The translations under genes were made by a program, and so were the position numbers. Positions 1 through 6,310 of a stretch of DNA of 7,615 nucleotides are shown here, piece by piece; the stretch's first letter is position 1, and every line of letters begins with the position of its first letter. The DNA lies in assembly GCA_023452965.1 (NCBI GenBank), contig JAEXUU010000144.1:1-7615 (forward strand), given 5' to 3'. Under the pieces are notes generated by a model. The model was given only the letters and a program-made list of their open reading frames with translations. It searched no databases and was not told the DNA's origin. Origin of the DNA: Pseudomonadota bacterium. Its GTDB lineage: Bacteria; Pseudomonadota; Alphaproteobacteria; Rhizobiales; Beijerinckiaceae.

Positions 1-2171
1 GTGTGGCGGAGCGGCATGGACCGCACACGCTTGCCGGTGGCGGCGAAGATCGCGTTCAGCACGGCGGGGGCCGCGACCGCGATGGTCGGCTCGCCGACGC
101 CGCCCCAGAAGCCGCCGGAGGGCACGATCACCGTCTCGACCGCCGGCATGTCCTCCAGCCGCATCACCGGGTAGCTGTCGAAATTCTCCTCGACGATGCG
201 CCCGTCCTTGACCGTGCATTCGCCAAACAGCGCAGCTGAGAGCCCGTAGACGAAGGAGCCCTCGACCTGCCGCTCGATCTGCGCGGGGTTGACGGCATGG
301 CCCGGATCGGTCGCGGCAGTGATCTTGTGGATCTTGAGCTTGCCCTCGGGGCTGACCGAGACCTCGGCGACCGCCGCGACATAGGAGCCGAAGCCCATGG
401 TCTGGCAGATGCCGCGATGGACGCCATCGGGCGCCTTCGTGCCCCAGCCGGCCTTTTCGGCGACGGCATTGAGCACGGCGAGGTGCTTGGGATGGTTCTT
501 CATCAGCGCGCGGCGGAATTCGAGCGGGTCCTTGCCTGTGGCATGGGCGAGCTCGTCGATGAAGCATTCGAGATAGATCGTGTTCTGGTTCAGGTTGACC
601 CCACGCCAGAAGCCCGGCGGCACATGCGGGTTGCGCATCGCGTGGTCGATCAGGAGGTTCGGGACGGTGTAGCCGATCGAGGCCTCCGGCCCGGGCGGGT
701 TGAGGCCCTGGAAGACGGCCGGGTCGCGGCCGTTCTGGATGTTCTGCGGGAAGATGCCGGCGACGATCGATTGGCCGGAAATGCGCATGTGCAGCCCGGT
801 CAGGTTGCCGTCCTTGTCCAGCGCTCCCGTCAGCTTGCACTGCGTCACCGGGTGGAAGCGGCCATGCAGCATGTCCTCCTCGCGCGACCAGATCAGCTTC
901 ACCGGTGTGCCGGGAATCTGCTTGGCGATGGCGACGACCTGGCGGACCCAGTCATGCACCGCGCCGCGTCGGCCGAAGCCGCCGCCGAGGTCGATCTTGT
1001 AGGCTTCGCATTTCGCCAGCGGCAGGCCGGAGGCCTCGGAGGTCGCAGCGAGCGCAGCTTCGCCGTTCTGGGTCGGCGTCCAGACCTCGCAGCGCTCCGG
1101 GGTGTAGAGCGCCGTCGCGTTCATCACCTCCATGCAGGCATGGTTCTGGAACGGGTAGGAATAGACCTGCTCGACGGTCCGGGCCGCGCCGGCGATCGCC
1201 GCCTTGACGTCCCCGACCTGGTTGCCGACTGCTGCCTGCGGAGCGTCGAGCCCTTCCTTCAGCCAGGCGGCGATGCTCTCGCTCGAAACCTTGGCGTGCT
1301 CGCCCTCGTCCCAGACGATGGGCAGCGCGTCGAGCGCGGTCTTGGCGCGCCACCAGGTGTCGGCGACGACCGCGACGGCGCTGTCGCCGACCGGCACGAC
1401 ATGCTTGACGCCTGGCATGTCCTTGATCTTGGCGGCGTCGAAGCTCTTCACCTTGCCGCCGAAGACCGGGCAGTCCTTGATCGCGGCGTTGAGCATCCCC
1501 GGCAGCTTGAAATCCATGCCGTAGATCTTCTTGCCGTTGGTCTTGTCGGCGGTGTCGAGCCGCTTCAGCGGCTTGCCGGCGATGGTCCAGTCCTTCGGAT
1601 CCTTCAGCGGCACCTCGGCTGGGGGTGAGAGCTTCGCGGCGGCGGCTGCGACCTCGCCATAGCGCAGCGTGCGGCCGGAGGCCTTGTGCGTGATCACGCC
1701 CTTGGCGACGCTGCATTCGGAGGCGGGAACCTTCCACTCGGCGGCCGCGGCCTGGACCAGCATGATCCGCGCGGCCGCGCCGCCTTTGCGGACATAGTCG
1801 TGGGATTCGCGGATGCCGCGGCTGCCGCCGGTCGAGAAATTGCCCCAGACGCGGTTGCGCGCGAGATTCTGGCCGGGCGTCGGATACTCGGTCGTGACCT
1901 TGGCCCAGTCGCATTCCAGCTCCTCGGCGACGAGCTGGGCGAGGCCGGTCAGCGTGCCCTGGCCCATCTCGGACCGGGCGATCCGGATCACCACCTTGTC
2001 GTCGGGCTGGACGACGACCCAGGCATTGATCTCGGGCGTCGCGCCCTGGGCCTGGGCCTCGTCGGCGAAGGGCACGGAAAAGCCGAAGGTGAAGGCACCG
2101 GCAGCGGCGGCCGAGCCGGCGAGCAGGCTGCGGCGGGAGAGCTTCATCTCGACGGCAGAGGCGGATGTCAT
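1..2171 (-). CDS. Tat-exported molybdopterin-binding subunit of an IorB-like molybdenum hydroxylase (3' end cut by window edge)
   Basis: This is the large catalytic subunit of a xanthine oxidase-family hydroxylase, closest to isoquinoline 1-oxidoreductase beta (IorB). These enzymes hydroxylate N-heterocycles or oxidise aldehydes at a molybdopterin-cytosine-dinucleotide cofactor and pass electrons to a separate [2Fe-2S] subunit. Translating the minus strand from 2171 gives 723 residues without a stop. Visible elements: a Tat signal with SRRSLL at residues 12-17 and a hydrophobic stretch ending near AQAQG; RSEMGQG at 66-72; a hammerhead-like region around 180-230; HACMEVMNATA from 344, where the family usually has a Pro at V349; cofactor-binding GGGFGRR at 396-402; and GVGEP near the C terminus with the expected catalytic Glu694. 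The last visible residues, KRVRSMPLRH, resemble a family C terminus, so only a few codons should be missing. The start is fixed by a TGGAGGA Shine-Dalgarno (2176-2182) and the Tat signal beginning at once. It lies 92 bases downstream of the iorA-like gene. The substrate cannot be read from sequence. Confidence 0.93.
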   Translation of the reverse strand, partial: MTSASAVEMKLSRRSLLAGSAAAAGAFTFGFSVPFADEAQAQGATPEINAWVVVQPDDKVVIRIARSEMGQGTLTGLAQLVAEELECDWAKVTTEYPTPGQNLARNRVWGNFSTGGSRGIRESHDYVRKGGAAARIMLVQAAAAEWKVPASECSVAKGVITHKASGRTLRYGEVAAAAAKLSPPAEVPLKDPKDWTIAGKPLKRLDTADKTNGKKIYGMDFKLPGMLNAAIKDCPVFGGKVKSFDAAKIKDMPGVKHVVPVGDSAVAVVADTWWRAKTALDALPIVWDEGEHAKVSSESIAAWLKEGLDAPQAAVGNQVGDVKAAIAGAARTVEQVYSYPFQNHACMEVMNATALYTPERCEVWTPTQNGEAALAATSEASGLPLAKCEAYKIDLGGGFGRRGAVHDWVRQVVAIAKQIPGTPVKLIWSREEDMLHGRFHPVTQCKLTGALDKDGNLTGLHMRISGQSIVAGIFPQNIQNGRDPAVFQGLNPPGPEASIGYTVPNLLIDHAMRNPHVPPGFWRGVNLNQNTIYLECFIDELAHATGKDPLEFRRALMKNHPKHLAVLNAVAEKAGWGTKAPDGVHRGICQTMGFGSYVAAVAEVSVSPEGKLKIHKITAATDPGHAVNPAQIERQVEGSFVYGLSAALFGECTVKDGRIVEENFDSYPVMRLEDMPAVETVIVPSGGFWGGVGEPTIAVAAPAVLNAIFAATGKRVRSMPLRH

Positions 2172-2263
2172 GGCGTCCTCCAGAATCTGGTCGGCGTGGG
2201 CGAGGCGAACGGCCATTCGGCGGATCGCGATCGAGCCCGGCGCTGTGAACGGGAAAGAGGGGG

Positions 2264-2731
2264 TCAGCCGCGGCCGAGCTCGCCGCCGGCGGCGACCTGC
2301 TGGATAGCGGCCTTGACGCGGTTATAGGTGCCGCAACGGCAGATATTGGTCATCTCGGCCGCGATATCGGCTTCCGACGGCTTCGGGTTGGCTTGCAGCA
2401 TGGCGGCGGCGGCCATGATCATGCCGCTCTGGCAGAAGCCGCATTGCGGCACGTCATGCTCGATCCAGGCCTTCTGGAGCGGATGGTTGCCGTCGGGGGA
2501 CAGCCCCTCGATGGTGATGATCTTCTGTTCGGCGGTGACGGCGCTCACCGGCATCGAGCAGGAGCGAGTGGCGACACCGTCGATATGCACGGTGCAGGCG
2601 CCGCACTGGGCGACACCGCAGCCATATTTGGTGCCGGTCAGGCCGATCTGTTCGCGGATAACCCAGAGCAGCGGCGTGTCGCCGTCGACCTCCACATCGA
2701 TCATCTTGCCATTGATGCTAAGCTTAGCCAT
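2264..2731 (-). CDS. [2Fe-2S] iron-sulfur subunit of an IorA-like molybdenum hydroxylase
   Basis: This 155-residue protein is the small electron-transfer subunit of the hydroxylase; full length for the IorA/CoxS family is about 150-160. The N-terminal plant-ferredoxin-type domain (about residues 1-75) has the cluster cysteines C38, C43, C46 and C58 in the CGVAQCGAC context. The C-terminal four-helix domain (about 80-150) holds the second cluster with C97 and C100 (QCGFCQSGM) and C131 and C133 (ICRCGTY). All eight ligands are present, so the protein should be functional. Electrons pass from the molybdenum site of IorB through these clusters to an acceptor not encoded here. The ATG at 2731 follows a good Shine-Dalgarno, GGGAGG (2738-2743), with 6-base spacing. 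There is no signal peptide, whereas the partner subunit has a Tat signal. In known Tat-exported cofactor enzymes such a subunit is carried out in the folded complex, which I infer here. Gene order small-then-large matches iorAB operons. Confidence 0.95.
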   Translation of the reverse strand: MAKLSINGKMIDVEVDGDTPLLWVIREQIGLTGTKYGCGVAQCGACTVHIDGVATRSCSMPVSAVTAEQKIITIEGLSPDGNHPLQKAWIEHDVPQCGFCQSGMIMAAAAMLQANPKPSEADIAAEMTNICRCGTYNRVKAAIQQVAAGGELGRG

Positions 2732-2815
2732 CGCAAACCTCCCGGTTTCGATTCCAGAGCTGGCGAGAGAGCCAGCGCGCCTCGCCGTTCGGTCGCCCGG
2801 CCGCTTCAGGGCCGG

Positions 2816-2842
2816 ATTTATATTGGTCGAAATACAAACTCA
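2816..2842 (-). promoter_or_regulatory. AT-rich patch, possible promoter of the iorAB-like operon
   Basis: This is an AT-rich stretch inside very GC-rich sequence, about 85-110 bases upstream of the iorA-like start. On the minus strand it reads TATAAA at 2817-2822, a plausible -10 element. No good TTGACA-like -35 sits at the usual 16-18 bases upstream: the bases there read AACTGA or CAACTG. The site could instead rely on an activator, or bind a regulator. A transcript starting near 2810 would have a leader of about 80 bases that includes the 2759-2776 hairpin. This rests on composition and position only. Confidence 0.3.
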
Positions 2843-2980
2843 GTTGGGGTGGGAGCGCCAGTGCCCCTGCGGCATGGCGGCGATCACGGTCTCGCGGGGC
2901 GAGCGAGGCCGGCGCAAATCGCGCAGGCGACGGGGTTCCGCCATCATGCTGTCCGGTTTCTTGCGGAAAAGGCGCTGCAT
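2840..2980 (-). CDS. Candidate small basic protein of 46 residues (weak)
   Basis: I do not recognise this protein. It begins MQRLFRKKPDSMMAEP and ends GHWRSHPN, is rich in Arg and Pro, and has no signal peptide or membrane segment. In its favour, about 87% of its codons end in G or C, somewhat more than the overlapping plus-strand frame (about 81%), which also uses less favoured codons such as CGA and AGG. A start further upstream at 3040 is open, but codon use is less typical there, so 2980 is preferred. Against it, the ribosome site is poor (GGGTGG eight bases before the ATG), no known family is evident, and any frame in DNA this GC-rich looks partly coding. Its stop overlaps the AT-rich patch. 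It may equally be non-coding. Confidence 0.25.
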   Translation of the reverse strand: MQRLFRKKPDSMMAEPRRLRDLRRPRSPRETVIAAMPQGHWRSHPN

Positions 2981-3156
2981 GACCGCAGCCACCCGGCTCG
3001 CTTTCACGGGAATGTGATGCTCTTGTCCGATCCTCGCCATCCGGCGCGGCTTCGCCGCGACGCCGGCCTGCAACCGCTTTCCTTCGGAATGCTTGATTTC
3101 GCCGCGCGGCGGTGGCGAGGCTGCGCAAGGACGCGAATCAGCCCGGCGGGATCGGA

Positions 3157-5766
3157 ATGCCAGTGACGTCGCAAGCCCGTTACGCCTTCGTGCCGCTGGC
3201 CGGCCGGCTCGGCGCCTTGCTGGTAGCGCTGTTCCTGCTGCTTCCTTTGGCGGCGCTGGCACAGCCGGCCGACCCGGCCTCCGCCCGCGCCAAGGTCGAT
3301 TCGATCAGGGGCGAGCTGACCCAGATCGAGACGGTGCTCAACAATCCCGCCGCCTCGGAAGCGGAGTTGCAGCGGCAGAGGCTGCGTCTGCAGCCCCTGC
3401 TGGAACAGATCCGTATCCTGGCCGACGAGCAGGCGCCGCGTTTCGAGCAGGCGAAGACGCGGCTCGATCAGCTCGGTCCGAAGCCCGACGCCAAGGCCCC
3501 GCCCGAGACGGCCGATGTCGCCCGCGAGCGCGAAGCCCGGGAGAAGGGCTTCTCTGAAGCCGACGAGCTTCTGAAGCTCGCTCGCGCCACCGTGCTCCAG
3601 GCCGAGCAATTGCAGACCTCGATCAGCGATCTCAGGCGCGAGCGCTTCGCCAAGATGCTGTTCGCGCCCGGGCCTTCGCCGCTGAGCCCCGAGACTTGGA
3701 CCGCGACGGTCACGACCTTGCCGTCCGACCTGCGGGCCTCGCACCTTGTCTTCGGAGACTGGCTTTCGGTCTTCAGCGACGCCTTGCTGAGCCCGCGCGG
3801 GGTGATCGTTCTGCTCGGCTTCATCGGCGCGATCGGCCTCTATGTCGCCCGCGCGCGCTATCTGCCGCGCTTGAGCGGGCGCCTTGCCGCCAGCGAGACC
3901 GATAGCGGAGTCCATTGCCTCTACAGCGCGCTGGTCCGGCTGATCGCGCGCGCGGCGCCGCCGGCGCTGGCGAGCTGGCTGATCTACGCCGCGTTCAACA
4001 CGGCCGGCCTGCTGCCGCCGCGCATCCAGCCGGTGATCCTCGCCATCGTCTACGGGCTTGCGCTCTTCGCCTTCGTCCAGGCGCTGGCGGATGCGCTGTT
4101 CGCCCCGGGAGAGCCGCAGCGCCGCCTGGTCAGCGTGATGGAATCGACCGCCCGCACCGTGGTCTGGATGGCCGGTTGGCTCGCCATCGTGATGGGTGTC
4201 GGCAAGGTCCTGGAAGCCTGGCTGCAGGCGATCGCCGCCGGCCTGACGCTGTCGATCATCGTGCGCAGCGTCGTCGCCAGCTTCTTCGCGCTGACGCTGG
4301 TCGTCGGGCTCTACCGGTTGCGCGACAATGACGAGATCGAGCAGGAGGCCTGCCTCGGTCCCTATGTCCCGGTCGACGGCGCCAGTCTCGGTCCGGTCCG
4401 CATCCTGTCCTGGGTGGTCGGGCTTGCCATCATCCTGGCAGTGCTTCTCGGCTATGTCGTGCTCGCCACCTTCCTGACCGAGCAGGTCCTCTGGCTCGGC
4501 ATCCTCGCCGGCCTCTTCGTGCTGCTCATGCAGCTCATCGAGCTCGGCATCGGCAATCTCTTGACCGGTGACGGACGGTTTGCGCTGAGCCTGCGGGCGG
4601 GGGTCGGCCTGCGAGCCGCGACCCTGCAGAAGATCGCGGTGGTGCTGACCGGCGTGCTCAAGATCGTGCTGATCGTCGTGATGATCATGCTGGTCCTGGC
4701 GCCCTGGGGACTGGAATCGACCGACCTGCTGACTTCGCTGCGGGCGGCGTTCTTCGGCTTCCAGATCGGCGGCGTCACCGTCTCGCTGTCCTCGATCTTC
4801 TTCGGCGCGCTGATGTTTGCGCTCGGGCTCGCCGCGACGCGCTCGCTGCAGGGCTGGCTGAACGAGAAGTTCCTGCCGACAACCAAGCTCGACACCGGCC
4901 TGCGCAATTCGATCACCACCGCGGCCGGCTATCTCGGCTACACCGCGGCCGTCGCGCTCGCGGTCTCGACGCTCGGCTTCAGCCTGGAGCGGCTGACGCT
5001 GGTCGCCTCGGCGCTCTCGGTCGGTATCGGTTTCGGCCTGCAATCGGTGGTGTCGAACTTCGTCTCGGGGCTGATCCTGCTCTGGGAGCGGCCGATCCGG
5101 GTCGGCGACCAGGTGCTGGTCGGCGACGCCGAGGGCATCGTCAAGCGCATCAATGTGCGCTCGACGGAGATCGAGACCTTCGACCGCTCGACGGTGATCC
5201 TGCCGAACTCGAACCTGGTTTCGGGCGTCGTGCGCAACCGCGTCCGCTCCGACCGGACCGGGCGCGTGCTGATCTCGATCAGCGTGCCGCGCACCCTCGA
5301 CCCGACCGAGGTCCGTTCCGTGCTGGCCGAAGCCGGCGCGGATCATGGCGACGTGCTGAAGAAGCCGCCGCCGAACGTGCTGTTCAAGAAGATCGGCACG
5401 GCGACCCTGGATTTCGACCTGATCTGCGTGGTCGGCGATGTCGACCAGGTCGGGCGCGTCACCAGCGACCTCAACTATGTCATCCACAAGCGCCTCGCCG
5501 AGCTCGAGAAGCCGGCTGCGGCGGCCGAGCTGACGGTGAAGGGCCTGGAGGGCATCGAGCAGTCGCTGGGCAGCATCGCAACCGCCGTAGCCGGCGAGCG
5601 CAAGGTGCCGCCGCGCTCGGCTGCAGGCAAGGTGAAGGCGAGCCGCTCCCGGGCGGCGAACGACGCCGTGATGGACGAAACCGAGGAAGCGGTTCCCGCC
5701 AAGAACGGCTCCGCGCCGGATGCCGGCAAGGACGAGGCCGGCGGCAAGGACGACAACAAGGAATGA
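3157..5766 (+). CDS. Large MscS-family mechanosensitive channel with DUF3772-like periplasmic region
   Basis: This 869-residue inner-membrane protein should be a tension-gated channel that releases solutes on hypo-osmotic shock. A signal peptide with hydrophobic core LGALLVALFLLLPLAALA is followed by a periplasmic helical, coiled-coil-like region (about 40-200) resembling DUF3772. About eleven membrane segments then run from about residue 212. The last is the pore helix, with GIGFGLQ at 623-629 and SVVSNFVSGLILLWERP after it, leading into RPIRVGDQV and the beta and alpha/beta vestibule domain. The tail of about 75 residues is charged and rich in Ala, Lys and Asp. Size and layout resemble the large MscS homologues (MscK, YbiO type), not the minimal MscS of about 286 residues. 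The ATG at 3157 is preferred over an in-frame GTG at 3112: it puts the signal peptide close to the N terminus and follows GGCGGG (3145-3150) with 6-base spacing, whereas the GTG lacks a ribosome site. The next gene starts 4 bases after the stop. Confidence 0.93.
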   Translation: MPVTSQARYAFVPLAGRLGALLVALFLLLPLAALAQPADPASARAKVDSIRGELTQIETVLNNPAASEAELQRQRLRLQPLLEQIRILADEQAPRFEQAKTRLDQLGPKPDAKAPPETADVAREREAREKGFSEADELLKLARATVLQAEQLQTSISDLRRERFAKMLFAPGPSPLSPETWTATVTTLPSDLRASHLVFGDWLSVFSDALLSPRGVIVLLGFIGAIGLYVARARYLPRLSGRLAASETDSGVHCLYSALVRLIARAAPPALASWLIYAAFNTAGLLPPRIQPVILAIVYGLALFAFVQALADALFAPGEPQRRLVSVMESTARTVVWMAGWLAIVMGVGKVLEAWLQAIAAGLTLSIIVRSVVASFFALTLVVGLYRLRDNDEIEQEACLGPYVPVDGASLGPVRILSWVVGLAIILAVLLGYVVLATFLTEQVLWLGILAGLFVLLMQLIELGIGNLLTGDGRFALSLRAGVGLRAATLQKIAVVLTGVLKIVLIVVMIMLVLAPWGLESTDLLTSLRAAFFGFQIGGVTVSLSSIFFGALMFALGLAATRSLQGWLNEKFLPTTKLDTGLRNSITTAAGYLGYTAAVALAVSTLGFSLERLTLVASALSVGIGFGLQSVVSNFVSGLILLWERPIRVGDQVLVGDAEGIVKRINVRSTEIETFDRSTVILPNSNLVSGVVRNRVRSDRTGRVLISISVPRTLDPTEVRSVLAEAGADHGDVLKKPPPNVLFKKIGTATLDFDLICVVGDVDQVGRVTSDLNYVIHKRLAELEKPAAAAELTVKGLEGIEQSLGSIATAVAGERKVPPRSAAGKVKASRSRAANDAVMDETEEAVPAKNGSAPDAGKDEAGGKDDNKE
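5758..5762 (+). promoter_or_regulatory. Ribosome binding site of the CAP lipoprotein gene, inside the channel gene
   Basis: AAGGA lies within the last codons of the channel gene, 8 bases before the ATG at 5771. It supports that start over an upstream in-frame ATG at 5720, which would lie inside the channel coding sequence and place a long hydrophilic stretch before the signal. It also supports it over the ATG at 5810, which has no ribosome site. Because the channel stop (5764-5766) sits between this site and the start, ribosomes finishing the channel are well placed to restart here. Confidence 0.6.
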
Positions 5767-5770
5767 TGCG

Positions 5771-6292
5771 ATGTTTTCGTTTTCCGCTCGTCCGCCCCGC
5801 GGGCGCGCAATGAGCTGCCCTGCCGCATTGGCCGGCGCCCTCGCGCTCTTCAACATTGCCGGCTGTACCGAGCCGGTGCGGACCCAGCCGGCCTTCTATC
5901 GCGATCTCGGCTCGCCTTCGGCCCGCGTCGACGCAGAGGCCGCCCGCGCGACGATCTCGGCCTATCGCCTCAATGCCGGGCTCGCCACGCTGAAGCTCGA
6001 TCCGGAGCTGATGCAGGCGGCAGAGCAGGAGGCGGCGGCGATGGCGGCCGCCGACAAGCCGGCGCAGGCCGATGCAGTGAAGGGACGGCTGGCACGCGCC
6101 GGCCAGCCCGGAGCCGAGGCCAATCTCTCCGCCGGCTACCGGCGGCTGGCAGAGGCCTTTTCCGGCTGGCGCGATTCGCCCCAGCACGACCGGGTCATGA
6201 AGGCGCCGAACGCGACCCGGATGGGCATTGCCTCGGCCTATGCGCCGGGCTCGAAGTATCAGGTCTACTGGGCGCTGATCGTCGCGCCCTGA
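5771..6292 (+). CDS. CAP-domain (SCP/PR-1-like) lipoprotein
   Basis: This 173-residue exported protein has a lipoprotein signal: a hydrophobic stretch from about residue 15 ends in the lipobox IAGC with the lipidated Cys32. The mature part matches a CAP domain. YRLNAGLATLKLDPEL (65-80) is the typical opening helix. EAN (116-118) stands where the family has GEN. WRDSPQHDRVM (133-143) carries the conserved His139, and YWALIVAP is the closing strand. The first family His, usually in an A-x-x-H-A pattern, appears to be Glu87, so the classic metal-binding site is incomplete. Bacterial CAP proteins have no single agreed function; some bind lipids or act in the envelope. The gene follows the channel by 4 bases and its ribosome site lies inside the channel gene, so co-expression is very likely. 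A role modulating the channel or envelope is inference. The domain call is firm, the role is not. Confidence 0.85.
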   Translation: MFSFSARPPRGRAMSCPAALAGALALFNIAGCTEPVRTQPAFYRDLGSPSARVDAEAARATISAYRLNAGLATLKLDPELMQAAEQEAAAMAAADKPAQADAVKGRLARAGQPGAEANLSAGYRRLAEAFSGWRDSPQHDRVMKAPNATRMGIASAYAPGSKYQVYWALIVAP

Positions 6293-6305
6293 GCTAGCTC
6301 AGGGC
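6286..6305. terminator. Perfect 20-bp palindrome at a convergent gene junction, possible bidirectional terminator
   Basis: GCCCTGAGCTAGCTCAGGGC reads identically on both strands. It can fold as an 8-bp stem with a CTAG loop. It overlaps the last codons and the TGA stop of the CAP gene and lies 5 bases beyond the stop of the converging MotB-like gene. Position and symmetry suit a shared terminator. No T-run follows on either strand, so it is not a canonical intrinsic terminator. It could instead act as a 3'-end stabilising hairpin or a protein-binding site. The element TCAGGGCC also recurs as a direct repeat at 6299-6306 and 6311-6318. Confidence 0.45.
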
Positions 6306-6310
6306 CGGCG

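Larger units (their letters stand above)
2732..3156. other. 425-base intergenic region between divergent units
   Basis: This gap separates the iorAB-like operon (leaving leftward) from the channel gene (leaving rightward) and should hold both promoters. The part nearest iorA has a GGGAGG ribosome site and a GCTGGC/GCCAGC inverted repeat with a 6-base loop (2759-2776), which would form a small hairpin in the leader. An AT-rich island lies at 2816-2842. The middle holds one weak candidate small ORF on the minus strand (2840-2980). Nearer the channel gene there is only a GC-rich inverted repeat, CGCGGC-TTC-GCCGCG (3045-3059), and a GCCGCGCGGC palindrome (3101-3110), both common in DNA of this composition. 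I could not find a convincing -35/-10 pair for the channel gene. Confidence 0.6.

Noticed and set aside
297..1628. 443-residue open frame on the plus strand
   Set aside because: It is antisense to the IorB-like gene, whose conserved motifs continue in frame through the whole stretch.
952..1914. 320-residue open frame on the minus strand
   Set aside because: It is a different minus-strand frame of the same region. The real frame, open from 2171 to the left edge, carries the Tat signal, GGGFGRR and GVGEP motifs.
2223..2232. GATCGCGATC palindrome between the two hydroxylase genes
   Set aside because: Ten-base palindromes built from GATC and CG are frequent by chance in this kind of sequence, and no second element supports an operator.
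3086..3110. GGAAT as part of an EcfG-type stress promoter for the channel gene
   Set aside because: No GTT-like -10 element lies at the required spacing. The following bases are pure GC-rich sequence.
3112..3156. GTG at 3112 as start of the channel
   Set aside because: It has no ribosome site and would place 15 mostly polar residues before a signal peptide that begins naturally at the ATG at 3157.
2328..3166. Plus-strand frames opposite the [2Fe-2S] subunit and the gap
   Set aside because: The cluster-binding cysteines show that the minus strand codes here. These frames have no ribosome site or recognisable domain.
3004..5856. 950-residue open frame on the minus strand covering the whole channel gene
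   Set aside because: It is antisense to a clear MscS-family protein. It is dominated by Arg, Asp, Gln, Gly and His with no recognisable domain or membrane segment, as expected when GC-rich codon use removes stops from the opposite strand.
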